Shown in pieces: positions 1 through 8,482 of a DNA stretch of 58,941 bases. Position 1 is the stretch's first letter. Every line of letters starts with the position of its first letter. The DNA is taken from contig NZ_JPUG01000067.1 of the NCBI RefSeq assembly GCF_000739015.1, forward strand, positions 1 to 58,941, read 5' to 3'. The position numbers and the translations under genes were made by a program. Under the pieces are notes generated by a model. The model ran no database searches. It worked only from the letters and a program-made list of their open reading frames with translations, and had not been told where the DNA came from. This DNA is from Microvirga sp. BSC39 (GTDB lineage: Bacteria; Pseudomonadota; Alphaproteobacteria; Rhizobiales; Beijerinckiaceae).

Positions 1-3
1 GCC

Positions 4-1020
4 ATGGCGCGCCACACCTTCTTCTGCATCGACGGTCATACCTGCGGCAACCCGGTCCGCGTGGTCGGCGGCGGCAGCATTCCCCAGCTCAAAGGGGACA
101 CGATGTTCGACCGACGCCAGCACTTCCTGGCGGAATACGACTGGATCCGGACCGGCCTGATGTTCGAGCCCCGCGGCCACGATATGATGTCGGGCTCGAT
201 CCTCTACCCGCCGACGCGGCCGGATTGCGACGTGGGAATCCTGTTCATAGAGACCTCGGGCTGCCTTCCCATGTGCGGTCACGGCACCATCGGCACCGTG
301 ACCATCGCGCTTGAGAACGGCCTCATTCACCCGAAGACACCGGGACTGCTGCGGCTCGATACGCCGGCAGGCGTCGTTGAGGCACGCTACGAGCAGAACG
401 GTCCCTTCGTGGAGCGGGTGCGCATCACCAACATTCCGTCGTTCCTCTATGGCACCGGCTATGAGGTCGAGGTCGAGGGGCTTGGCCACCTCACGGTCGA
501 CGTTGCCTATGGCGGCAACTTCTATGCCATCGTGGAGCCGCAGACGCTCTTTTCGGATGTTGCAGACGTCAATCCGTCCGACATCCTGCGCTGGAGCCCG
601 AAGCTGCGCGAGGCGTTCAATGCACGCTACCAGATCGCGCACCCCGAAAACCCGGCCATCGACCGTTTGACGCACGTTCTCTGGACCGGGAAAGCCCAGA
701 ATCCGGGCAGCACGGCACGCAACGCGGTGTTCTATGGCGACAAGGCCATCGACCGCTCGCCCTGCGGCACGGGCACCTCCGCCCGTATGGCGCATCTCGC
801 TGCCCGCGGCGCCCTGAACGAGGGCGATGCCTTCGTTCACGAGAGCATCATCGGCTCGACCTTCACCGGGCGCATCGAAGGCCGTACCACGGTCGGCGAC
901 CGGGACGCGATCATCCCGTCCATCGAAGGCTGGGCCAGGGTGACCGGGTTCAACACCATCTTCATCGACGACCGGGATCCCTTCGCCAACGGCTTCCAGG
1001 TCGTCGACCAGAGCCGCTAG
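4..1020 (+). CDS. 4-hydroxyproline 2-epimerase (proline racemase family)
   Basis: A 338-residue cytosolic enzyme of the proline racemase family. Both catalytic cysteines are present: Cys91 in the MCGHGT motif and Cys254 in SPCGTGTS. The pair marks a racemase/epimerase rather than the dehydratase subgroup, where one is replaced. The family converts trans-4-hydroxy-L-proline to cis-4-hydroxy-D-proline by two-base chemistry at the alpha carbon. The N-terminus (FFCIDGHTCGNPVR) is typical of hydroxyproline epimerases. The ATG lies three bases from the window edge, so its ribosome site and any upstream operon members are not visible. The next gene, 27 bp downstream, encodes a flavin dehydrogenase suited to oxidise the D-hydroxyproline product. 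Proline as substrate cannot be excluded by sequence alone. Confidence 0.9.
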   Translation: MARHTFFCIDGHTCGNPVRVVGGGSIPQLKGDTMFDRRQHFLAEYDWIRTGLMFEPRGHDMMSGSILYPPTRPDCDVGILFIETSGCLPMCGHGTIGTVTIALENGLIHPKTPGLLRLDTPAGVVEARYEQNGPFVERVRITNIPSFLYGTGYEVEVEGLGHLTVDVAYGGNFYAIVEPQTLFSDVADVNPSDILRWSPKLREAFNARYQIAHPENPAIDRLTHVLWTGKAQNPGSTARNAVFYGDKAIDRSPCGTGTSARMAHLAARGALNEGDAFVHESIIGSTFTGRIEGRTTVGDRDAIIPSIEGWARVTGFNTIFIDDRDPFANGFQVVDQSR

Positions 1021-1047
1021 GCCTGAAGCCTGTTTCAGGGGCAAACC

Positions 1048-2283
1048 ATGCGGGTTGCGATCATAGGAGCCGGCGTCGTGGGGCTTGCCACCGCGCACGC
1101 CTTGCTCGACAGGGGCCATGAGGTGGTTCTGATCGAGCCGGGGGCCAAGCAGGGGCGCCCGACGGATGGCAATGCGGGCTGGATCGCCCATACCGACGTG
1201 ATGCCGCTCGCCTCGCCGAAGGCGTGGCGGAACCTGCCGCGCTGGCTGATGGACCCGCTCGGGCCACTGACCATCCGGCCAGGCTACCTGCCGCATCTGG
1301 CGCCCTGGTTGGCGCGTTTCCTGATGGCCTCGTCGCCCTCACGCATCAAGGCCAGCATCGGGGCGATCCGCTCGATCAATGCGGAGTCGCTGCCAGCCTG
1401 GAAGAGCCTTCTGTCGTCTCTCGATCTGAATGGCCACCTCAGGGAGAACGGCATCCTCTCCGTGTGGAGGCATCAGGGCGACTTCCTGCGGTCGCAGGAC
1501 ATCATCGAACATCAGCGCAGTTTCGGGATCGAGGCAAAAGCTCTGCGCCCTGAAGAACTCGCAGAACTGGAGCCTGCGCTCCGCAACGTCGAAGCCGCCG
1601 TGCTTTATCCGGACGCTTGCCATGTGTCCGATCCGGCTGTTCTGGCCGCTGACCTTCTGCGTCTGGCTCTGGAGCGCGGTGTGGTGCTTGTGGCGGCGCA
1701 TGCCTCCAGAATCAAGATGCAGGACGGGGCCATTCACGTGCACACGGATGGATCCGGCCCGGCAGTTGCCGCCGACCACATTGTGATCGCGGCCGGCATC
1801 TGGTCGCGCGCCTTAGCCGCTCAACTTGGCGACCGAATCCCGCTCGATACTGAGAGAGGCTACAATGCGACGTATCCGAAGGGCACGTTCGGTATTGGTC
1901 GGCCCATCATGTTCGAAGGCGAGGGCTTCGTCACGACGCCTCTCGATACGGGCGACCGGGTTGGTGGCGCGGTCGAGTTCGCCGGACTTGAGGCGCCGCC
2001 CAACCACAGCCGGACCGATGCCATGGTGCAGCGTCTGACGCGCTTCCTGCCTCATCTCCAGTCCGAGCCGGCTGCCAAGCAATGGATGGGATTTCGGCCT
2101 TCGATTCCAGACTCGCTCCCGGTGATCGGGCCTGCCGGGCGGGACCGGCGCGTGATTTATGCCTTCGGCCACGGTCATTATGGCCTCACGCAGGCTGCGA
2201 TCACGGCCCAGATGGTGGCGGGAATGCTTGAGGGTCAATCCGGCCCGGTCGATGGGAGCCCGTTCTCCGCCCAGCGCTTCTGA
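1048..2283 (+). CDS. FAD-dependent D-amino acid (D-hydroxyproline) dehydrogenase
   Basis: A 411-residue DadA/DAO-family flavoprotein. The N-terminal dinucleotide-binding fold is plain (VAIIGAGVVGLATAHALLD, residues 3-21, then an acidic residue after HEVVLIE). The C-terminal FAD-contact region reads GFRPSIPDSLPVIGP near residue 350, followed by YAFGHGHYGLTQA, as in D-amino acid dehydrogenases. There is no signal peptide; DadA-type enzymes act at the inner face of the membrane and pass electrons to quinone. It starts 27 bp after the epimerase, with CAGGGGC as ribosome site. From this pairing I infer oxidation of cis-4-hydroxy-D-proline to pyrroline-4-hydroxy-2-carboxylate. The later pathway enzymes (deaminase, semialdehyde dehydrogenase) are not in the window and may lie to the left. 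Confidence 0.85.
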   Translation: MRVAIIGAGVVGLATAHALLDRGHEVVLIEPGAKQGRPTDGNAGWIAHTDVMPLASPKAWRNLPRWLMDPLGPLTIRPGYLPHLAPWLARFLMASSPSRIKASIGAIRSINAESLPAWKSLLSSLDLNGHLRENGILSVWRHQGDFLRSQDIIEHQRSFGIEAKALRPEELAELEPALRNVEAAVLYPDACHVSDPAVLAADLLRLALERGVVLVAAHASRIKMQDGAIHVHTDGSGPAVAADHIVIAAGIWSRALAAQLGDRIPLDTERGYNATYPKGTFGIGRPIMFEGEGFVTTPLDTGDRVGGAVEFAGLEAPPNHSRTDAMVQRLTRFLPHLQSEPAAKQWMGFRPSIPDSLPVIGPAGRDRRVIYAFGHGHYGLTQAAITAQMVAGMLEGQSGPVDGSPFSAQRF

Positions 2284-2395
2284 TCCGGCTGCCTTGCTCA
2301 CAAGTTCTGGAGCTTCAGCCCGAATCAGGATGAAAGGTCTTTTGCTGAACGAGAAAGGCCGCGCATAATCGAGCGTCACTCCTATCGGGTTGCTA

Positions 2396-3145
2396 ATGTC
2401 TTCCGTGAACTTGCTGGCCAGTCTTGAGCGGCCTTCGCGAGCCGCTGTCATCGGCGCCTCGGGAGGGATCGGAAGGGCCGTCACGGAGTTGCTGGCGAAT
2501 GAGGGTTTCGAGGCTGTCCATGCCCTGTCGCGAAGCGGCTTCGGTAGCGAGCATCAAGGCGCGCGAACAGGCGTCGTCGATATCGAGCACGAGGCCGGCA
2601 TCGCCACGGCGGCTGAGGGGCTCAGGGATGGGGCGCCTTTGCGTCTTGTTCTTGTGGCGACCGGGTTGCTCCACGCGGCGGACCATCAGCCGGAGAAAAC
2701 TTTTCGGAGCCTCGATCCGGAACTCCTGGCCAGGAGCTTTCGCGTCAATTCCATCGGCCCCGCGCTGGTCGCCAAGCACATGCTCCCTTTGCTCCCCAGG
2801 AGCGGGAAGAGCATCTTCGCCGTGATCTCGGCCCGTGTGGGCAGCATCGAGGACAATCGGCTCGGCGGATGGTACGGCTATCGTGCCTCGAAGGCTGCCC
2901 TCAATCAGCTCATGCGGACTCTGGCGGTAGAACTCCGGCGCCAGAAGCCCGACGCGATTTGTGTCGCCCTCCATCCCGGCACCGTCGACACGGCTTTGAG
3001 TCAACCTTTCCGGACCGGGGTCGAAAGCGGAAAGCTTTTCACCCCTGCTTATGCGGCCGAGCGGCTGCTCACGGTTCTGAATGGCCTCACGGCTGCGGAC
3101 AGCGGCGGGTTCTTCGCCTGGGATGGACAGCACATTCCGTTCTGA
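2396..3145 (+). CDS. Short-chain dehydrogenase/reductase (C-factor-like)
   Basis: A 249-residue SDR protein. It has the NAD(P) glycine motif GASGGIGRA near residue 23, a serine-containing ISARVGS strand, and the catalytic YxxxK as YGYRASKAALNQL. The late LHPGTVDTALSQPF segment (PGxVxT) is characteristic of the CsgA/C-factor-like SDR branch. I chose the ATG at 2396; a TTG two codons upstream at 2390 is also open. The substrate cannot be told from sequence. It lies 112 bp downstream of the hydroxyproline dehydrogenase on the same strand, but nothing else ties it to that pathway. Confidence 0.85.
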   Translation: MSSVNLLASLERPSRAAVIGASGGIGRAVTELLANEGFEAVHALSRSGFGSEHQGARTGVVDIEHEAGIATAAEGLRDGAPLRLVLVATGLLHAADHQPEKTFRSLDPELLARSFRVNSIGPALVAKHMLPLLPRSGKSIFAVISARVGSIEDNRLGGWYGYRASKAALNQLMRTLAVELRRQKPDAICVALHPGTVDTALSQPFRTGVESGKLFTPAYAAERLLTVLNGLTAADSGGFFAWDGQHIPF

Positions 3146-3239
3146 GATTAGCCTCCGAGCAGACCTGAAGCTGTGGCAGATTGCCCGCGAAGGACCTCAC
3201 GTTCACGGTCGGCGTTCCCTCGCTGAAGGAGGCGCCCCA

Positions 3240-4337
3240 ATGGATCCCGGACTGGCCCTGGATGGGAAGAGGGAGGCTACGCCAAAGCTCTGGCGGCCAC
3301 GGCGCGTGCTTGTGACGCCGGCTGCGCTGGAGTGGGAGCATGGTCGTGCCATCCTTGAGCGGGCAGCCTCGCTGGGGTCCGAGATCGTCGAGCTGAAAAG
3401 CAATCGGCTCGCGGGTCTGGGCGGCGATAATGATCGGCAGAGCTATGTCAATGCCAAAACCACGCTCGCCGTTGTGGTGGCGCCTCCCGGCAAGCGCCGT
3501 CTGCAGCCAATCCCGCCGAGCGCGGACTGGCGGGTCGATCTGGCAGAAGGCTGCCCGGCCCATTGCCAGTACTGCTACCTGGCAGGCTCGCTCTCCGGCC
3601 CTCCGGTGACGAGGGTTTACGCCAATCTTCCCGAGATCCTCGACAGCCTGGCGGATTATGTCGGCAAGGGTGCGGTGACCTCCCGCTCCACCGACCGGAT
3701 GCATGAGGGCACTACATTCGAGGCATCCTGCTACACCGATCCTTTGGGGATCGAGCACCTCACCGGCTCGCTAGCGGCAATAATCGCACATTTCGGGTCA
3801 TGGCAAGCTCCCGTGCAGCTTCGCTTCACCACGAAGTTTGATGCAGTGCAGCCTCTGCTCGGCATTGCGCACGGCCGTCGCACCCGGATCCGCTTTTCGG
3901 TCAATGCCAAGCCCGCAGCGCGCTTCGAGGGCGGCACTGCATCCGTCGCGGCGCGGCTGAACGCGATGCGATCGGCAGCCCTGGCCGGCTATCGGGTAGG
4001 CCTGACGATTGCGCCGATCATGCCGGTCGAGGACTGGCGTGAGGCCTATGGTGCCCTGCTCCAGGATGCCGCTGCCGCAATGCGGGATGTGCCGGATCTC
4101 GACCTGTCGGTGGAGCTCATCACCCACCGGTTCACGCCAGGATCCAAGACCGTCCTGAACGGGTGGTATCCGGGATCGGACCTCGACATGGACGAGGAGA
4201 CACGAGCCCGGAAGATGACCAAGTTCAACTCGATCAAGTATGTCTACACCTCAGAGATCATGAAGGAGATGCGCAGGTTCTTCGAGAGTGCGACCGGAAG
4301 CATTCTCCCGTCCGCTCGAATCCTGTACTGGACCTGA
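3240..4337 (+). CDS. Spore photoproduct lyase-like radical SAM DNA repair protein
   Basis: A 365-residue radical SAM protein. The iron-sulfur motif is CPAHCQYC, i.e. CX3CX2C at Cys105, Cys109 and Cys112, the spacing used by SplB-type spore photoproduct lyases. Further on, EASCYTDPLGIEHLTGSL places Cys164 where the family carries its conserved H-atom-donor cysteine. These enzymes reverse thymine dimers without light. The frame is open upstream to 3081, but the ATG at 3240 is preferred because AAGGAGG lies about 7 bases before it and the preceding residues are unlike any domain. The host is presumably a non-sporulating alphaproteobacterium, so the natural lesion is uncertain. It follows the SDR gene by about 95 bp. 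Confidence 0.82.
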   Translation: MDPGLALDGKREATPKLWRPRRVLVTPAALEWEHGRAILERAASLGSEIVELKSNRLAGLGGDNDRQSYVNAKTTLAVVVAPPGKRRLQPIPPSADWRVDLAEGCPAHCQYCYLAGSLSGPPVTRVYANLPEILDSLADYVGKGAVTSRSTDRMHEGTTFEASCYTDPLGIEHLTGSLAAIIAHFGSWQAPVQLRFTTKFDAVQPLLGIAHGRRTRIRFSVNAKPAARFEGGTASVAARLNAMRSAALAGYRVGLTIAPIMPVEDWREAYGALLQDAAAAMRDVPDLDLSVELITHRFTPGSKTVLNGWYPGSDLDMDEETRARKMTKFNSIKYVYTSEIMKEMRRFFESATGSILPSARILYWT

Positions 4338-4380
4338 TAACCGCGACCAGCACGGAACACGCTGGCCATAGCAGACTTCC

Positions 4381-4578
4381 TCAGTGCTGAACTCCGAGCG
4401 GCCAGGGCGCAAAGAGGCTGGGGCGTCTCCAAAGCACAAAATGGTCCTGCGCAGCAAGCTTCAGGCCGGCGTCCTTTTCCAGACGGGCAATCTGTGCCTC
4501 GATGATCCTGAGCTCCCGCTCAAGCTTTGCAGACCGGCGCGCGTTGGCTGCGAAGGGCTTTCTTTTCCTGCTCTTCAT
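4381..4578 (-). CDS. Small basic hypothetical protein with coiled-coil segment
   Basis: A 65-residue ORF on the minus strand inside the 458-bp gap between the SPL-like and DUF2243 genes. The N-terminus is strongly basic (MKSRKRKPF), followed by a heptad-like, charge-alternating helix (KLERELRIIEAQIARLEKD). GAGG sits about 8 bases before the ATG. I do not recognise it; small length and lack of a known domain keep confidence low. The rest of the gap, 4579-4795, shows no other gene and must hold the promoter of the DUF2243 gene and of this ORF. Confidence 0.4.
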   Translation of the reverse strand: MKSRKRKPFAANARRSAKLERELRIIEAQIARLEKDAGLKLAAQDHFVLWRRPSLFAPWPLGVQH

Positions 4579-4834
4579 CTAGCACCTCATGGTCCGAAAA
4601 GCAGACGTCGTTCCCCCTGCTGAGGAAGACGATCGGCGCTCGGATGGCCATGCTTGTGCCCCCTGCAGTTCGTTCGATGTATTGTTGATTCGAATCGTAC
4701 CTGAGGCCGCATTGGTTCGTCTGTCAGGAACCCGACATAGGCGCGATATTCGTTAACGCAGAGTAACCTGTGAAACCTCAGATCAACGCCGACTGTTGAG
4801 AGAATTGGAAATCCTCACGAACCCAGGGCGCATC

Positions 4835-5608
4835 GTGGCTACCACTGCATCCCGACGCTATCACCCATGGCCAGGCTATGTCCTCGGCTTTGCCCTTGGC
4901 GGCTTTTTCGATGGCATTCTGCTGCACCAGATCCTGCAGTGGCACCATCTCCTGAGTGCCATCAACGGGGATGACATCCGATTTCAGGTCGCTGCGGATG
5001 GATACTTCCACGCTCTGATGTACATAATCGCCGCCGTCGGGCTCTGGAAGCTGTGGGCGCCGCGGCGCACGCCCGGAGGGATGTCAGGCCGATTGCTGTT
5101 CGCAGGGATCCTGATCGGCTTCGGTGCTTGGCACATCGTGGATGCGGCCCTGTCGCATTGGCTGCTCGGGATCCACCGCATCCGGATGGACAGCAGCAGC
5201 CCGATCTTCTGGGATCTCCTCTGGCTGGGTCTCTTCGGTCTTGTGCCGGTGATCCTCGGATGGATCATGGGCGGGCCGAGAGACGGCGAGTCTCAGATCG
5301 GCAGACCGGCGGTACAGGCTCGCACATTGGCGGCTCTCCTAGTGATCGGGGCAGGCGCTTTGGGAGTGTGGCCTCTGCGGGGCAGCGAATTCACCACGGT
5401 GCTGTTCGCCCCGGGCACCGGACAGGACCGCGTCGTCAGATCGCTCGCAGCAGTCGATGCGCAGCTGGTCTGGACGGATGTGACCGGGGAACTCGCGGTG
5501 GTCAGGATGGCCGATGGGCAATCGGCGTGGGGGCTGTTTCGGCACGGCGCGATTCTCGTGACCGGAGCCGGACTTCCCGCAGGCTGCCTCAACTACCTGC
5601 GAACCTGA
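4835..5608 (+). CDS. DUF2243 family membrane protein with extra C-terminal domain
   Basis: The first ~160 residues match the DUF2243 pattern: PWPGYVLGFALGGFFDGILLHQILQWHH, then membrane segments around FHALMYIIAAVGLWKLWAP, LLFAGILIGFGAWHIVDA and LLWLGLFGLVPVILGWIM. A further segment (LAALLVIGAGALGVWPL) is followed by about 70 soluble residues ending in GAGLPAGCLNYLRT, which are not part of the usual domain. I prefer the GTG at 4835 (AGGG six bases upstream, 257 residues); a TTG at 4796 gives 270 residues but has no ribosome site. Function is unknown. DUF2243 genes often neighbour cytochrome-oxidase-like assembly genes, but none is here. Confidence 0.75.
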   Translation: MATTASRRYHPWPGYVLGFALGGFFDGILLHQILQWHHLLSAINGDDIRFQVAADGYFHALMYIIAAVGLWKLWAPRRTPGGMSGRLLFAGILIGFGAWHIVDAALSHWLLGIHRIRMDSSSPIFWDLLWLGLFGLVPVILGWIMGGPRDGESQIGRPAVQARTLAALLVIGAGALGVWPLRGSEFTTVLFAPGTGQDRVVRSLAAVDAQLVWTDVTGELAVVRMADGQSAWGLFRHGAILVTGAGLPAGCLNYLRT

Positions 5609-5622
5609 CTTTCCGCCGCGTT

Positions 5623-6000
5623 TCAGCGCCTGCGCAGCCGGTCGATGGCCTCCTTGTGTGCGGCGGGATCGACGTCGTACTCGGCCGCGAGTCGTTCGAT
5701 CTCCGCACGCCTGTCTTCAATGCTGAGCCGGGGGTTTAGACTGGCGACCGCAGCCAGAAACGACGCGCCGGCAAAAACCGGGTCGCGGCGGCGCGCAGTC
5801 TGGTCGCGCTCCTTCTTCATCTCCGCCTGCCGCTGCTTATAGGTCTCCAGCGGTCCGAATGCCCGGAGGGCACGGTTGCGCAGGGCCGGAGCCGGAAGTT
5901 CGTGCTCCTGGGCGATATCCTGCAGGGCTCCTTCCGCGTCCTCGCCCGCGAGCAGGGCTTCTGCGAGTTCCTCCAGCGCTGAAACGAACGGATCCATCAT
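5623..6000 (-). CDS. Hypothetical protein, acidic helical N-terminus
   Basis: A 125-residue protein converging on the DUF2243 gene with 14 bp between stops. The double ATG at 6000/5997 is preceded by AAAGGGG, a good ribosome site; the longer open frame to 6270 is Pro/Arg-rich and unlikely to be translated. The N-terminal part (DPFVSALEELAEALLAGEDA) is acidic and amphipathic. The C-terminal part is helical and charged, and ends in AIDRLRRR. No catalytic motif or membrane segment is visible. I do not recognise the family. Confidence 0.6.
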   Translation of the reverse strand: MMDPFVSALEELAEALLAGEDAEGALQDIAQEHELPAPALRNRALRAFGPLETYKQRQAEMKKERDQTARRRDPVFAGASFLAAVASLNPRLSIEDRRAEIERLAAEYDVDPAAHKEAIDRLRRR

Positions 6001-6155
6001 GGCCCCTTTCTGAATGGTTTGACCTTCAACGGATGGTGATCCGATCGGTTCTCCACCAAGATGTTGTCGAAGGCTCGAGTTGACCAATAATCTCTGTTTC
6101 CGATTGTCCTCCGCTCCCATCGCCCCCGGGCGAACTCCACACCAAGGTCGAACAG

Positions 6156-8189
6156 ATGCAGGAACGTACGGATCCCTATCTCTGGCTGGAAGATGTGGAG
6201 GGCCAGGAGGCGTTGACCTGGGTGCGGACCCATAACGAAACCACCAAGGAGGCCCTGTGCGATCCCGCATTCGAGGCCGACAAGAAGGCGCTCTACGAGA
6301 TCTCGACCCGGCCCGACAACATCCCGTTCATCACCCGGCGGCGGGGGCAGCTCTACAACTTCTGGCAGGACGCTTCCCACGTGCGCGGCCTGTGGCGGCG
6401 CACCACCATGGAGGACTACCGCCAGACGGAGCCTACGTGGGAGACGGTGCTCGATATCGACGCCCTGGCCAGTGCCGAGGGGGAGGACTGGGTCTGGAAG
6501 GGCTGCGGAACGCTTCAGCCGGAACAGCGCTACGGCCTGGTGAGCTTGTCCCGGGGCGGCGCCGATGCCGTGGTGGTGCGGGAGTTCGATCTCGTCGAGA
6601 AAAGGTTTGTCGAGGGCGGGTTCGCCCTGGAGGAGGCCAAAGGCGGAGGAGCCTGGCTCGACGCGGACACGCTCCTTGTCTCGACCACCCTGGGGGCGAA
6701 CGCCGCCACCGCTTCCGGCTATCCGCGAACTGTGCGCCTGTGGCGGCGCGGCTCGGATTTCATGCAGGCTCCTGTGCTCTTCGAGGGCGAGGCCAGCGAC
6801 ATCTACATCTCGGCCTCGGTGGATCAGGAGCCCGGATACGAGCGCACCTTCTACCGGCGGCAGATCACCTTCGAGGAGGGGCTCAGCTATCTCGCACGCG
6901 AGGATGGCGAACCCCTGCTGATCGATCTGCCGCTCGATGCCCGTTTCGACGTGGAGAAGGATTGGCTCGTCGTGAAGCTGAAAAGCGACTGGGCCTTGCC
7001 GGGCCGCACCTATCCGGCCGATGCGCTCCTGGCGATCAGCTTCTCGCGCTTCCTTGAAGGAGCCCGCCGGTTCGAGGTGCTGTTCGAACCGGGTCCACGG
7101 CGCGTTCTCTCCGGGTTCTGGTGGACCAGGTCTCGGCTGGTGCTCACGGTTCTCGACAACCTTTCCAGCCAGATCTGGCTCGCCGCACCGGGCTCATCAT
7201 GGAGCCTGGAGCAACTGGAGGGGCTACCCGACACGGCCTCCGTCCACGCCATGTCGCTGGATGCGAGCCAGCTCGAGCGCACCGACGAGTTTCTCCTGAT
7301 GATCTCGAGCTTTGTCGAGCCGACGAAGCTTGCCCTGGTGACGGAAGACCGGCGGATCGAGGTGCTGAAGGAAGCACCCGCCGCCTTTGACGCCTCCGGC
7401 CTGGAGGTGACGCGCCACGAGGCCGTGTCGGTGGATGGAGAGCGGATTCCTTATTACCAGATTGGACCGAAGGATCAGAATGGGCCGCGCCCGACGGTGC
7501 TCTACGGCTATGGCGGGTTCTCGGTGTCGATGACGCCGGGTTATCTCGGCGGCATCGGCAAGACTTGGCTGGAGCGGGGCAATGTCTGGGTGGTGGCCAA
7601 CATCCGTGGCGGCGGCGAGTTCGGAGCCGCCTGGCACAAGGCCGGCATGCGCGAGGGCAAGCGCCTGTCCCACGACGATTTCGCCGCCGTCGCTCAGGAT
7701 CTCGCCAAACGGGGAGTGACGACACCGGAGCAGCTTGCGGCCTATGGCGGGTCCAATGGCGGTCTGCTCGTGGGCAACATGCTCACCCGGTATCCGGAGC
7801 GCTTCGGGGCGGTCTGGTGCACCGTACCGCTCCTCGACATGCAGCGCTATACGCGCCTGTTGGCGGGGCCGAGCTGGGTGGCGGAATATGGCGATCCGGA
7901 CAGGCCTGAAGATTGGTCCTACATGGCGGGATTTTCCGCCTACCAGAATCTGGAGCAGGGCCGCGCCTATCCCCCCGTGCTGCTCGTGACGTCCCGGCGG
8001 GATGACCGAGTTCACCCCGGCCATGCCCGCAAGATGGCGGCCAAGCTGGAGGCCATGGAGCAACCGGTCTTCTTCTACGAGCCCGACGACGGCGGCCATG
8101 GCGCCGCCAACAAGGAGCAGGCGGCTTTCCTCTCCGCGTTGGGCCTTTCCTTCCTGCGAAGGACGTTGAAGGGCGACGGTACCGCATGA
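6156..8189 (+). CDS. Prolyl oligopeptidase (S9A) family serine peptidase
   Basis: A 677-residue S9A peptidase, the usual length. The N-terminus TDPYLWLEDVEGQEAL starts the typical N-terminal helix. Residues ~70-400 form the beta-propeller gate. The alpha/beta-hydrolase domain follows, from about TVLYGYGGFSVSMTPGY. The catalytic serine is Ser533 in YGGSNGGLL, the acid lies in RRDDRVHP (Asp616/617) and His648 is in DGGHGA. There is no signal peptide, so it is cytosolic and probably cleaves short peptides after proline. The gene stands alone: a hypothetical gene diverges upstream and a hairpin terminator follows at 8231. Protease II (Arg/Lys specificity) is the main alternative. Confidence 0.9.
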   Translation: MQERTDPYLWLEDVEGQEALTWVRTHNETTKEALCDPAFEADKKALYEISTRPDNIPFITRRRGQLYNFWQDASHVRGLWRRTTMEDYRQTEPTWETVLDIDALASAEGEDWVWKGCGTLQPEQRYGLVSLSRGGADAVVVREFDLVEKRFVEGGFALEEAKGGGAWLDADTLLVSTTLGANAATASGYPRTVRLWRRGSDFMQAPVLFEGEASDIYISASVDQEPGYERTFYRRQITFEEGLSYLAREDGEPLLIDLPLDARFDVEKDWLVVKLKSDWALPGRTYPADALLAISFSRFLEGARRFEVLFEPGPRRVLSGFWWTRSRLVLTVLDNLSSQIWLAAPGSSWSLEQLEGLPDTASVHAMSLDASQLERTDEFLLMISSFVEPTKLALVTEDRRIEVLKEAPAAFDASGLEVTRHEAVSVDGERIPYYQIGPKDQNGPRPTVLYGYGGFSVSMTPGYLGGIGKTWLERGNVWVVANIRGGGEFGAAWHKAGMREGKRLSHDDFAAVAQDLAKRGVTTPEQLAAYGGSNGGLLVGNMLTRYPERFGAVWCTVPLLDMQRYTRLLAGPSWVAEYGDPDRPEDWSYMAGFSAYQNLEQGRAYPPVLLVTSRRDDRVHPGHARKMAAKLEAMEQPVFFYEPDDGGHGAANKEQAAFLSALGLSFLRRTLKGDGTA

Positions 8190-8230
8190 GCCGGAACAGG
8201 CTCTATTCGGCAGGGGATAAGGCTTTGCGG

Positions 8231-8261
8231 AGGGGAGCCGCCCATAGCCAGCGGCTCCCTT
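8231..8261 (+). terminator. Hairpin after the prolyl oligopeptidase gene
   Basis: A perfect 9-bp stem, GGGAGCCGC (8233-8241) with GCGGCTCCC (8251-8259), and a 9-base loop. It can be extended by one G-U and one A-U pair. It lies 42 bp past the stop codon. No long T-run follows, so termination strength is uncertain. The rest of 8190-8482 shows no gene. Confidence 0.5.
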
Positions 8262-8482
8262 GATATTGCACTCTGCAGTGATCACATAGGAAAGGCGCGG
8301 CACCTCAATATCTTAACCCCTGCAACGACTCCAAGAGCATGGCCGGAGCAGCGGGGTCGTCATCGCTTCACAGCGACACTCGAAAACATCTGCAGCCTTC
8401 TGGAGTTTACCCGGACACGCGGCGCAAGCTGCGACGACAGGCTGTCCATGAACGAGGCGGGAGCCGCCTTTCGGAAATCTGA

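Noticed and set aside
4727..4754. GGAAC ... CGTT pair upstream of the DUF2243 gene, like an EcfG stress promoter.
   Set aside because: The spacer is 19 bases; the EcfG consensus needs 16-17.
6028..6052. Minus-strand AGAAC-N16-CGTT upstream of the hypothetical gene at 5623-6000, near the EcfG consensus.
   Set aside because: One mismatch in the key -35 element and no supporting conservation; a chance match is likely in GC-rich DNA.
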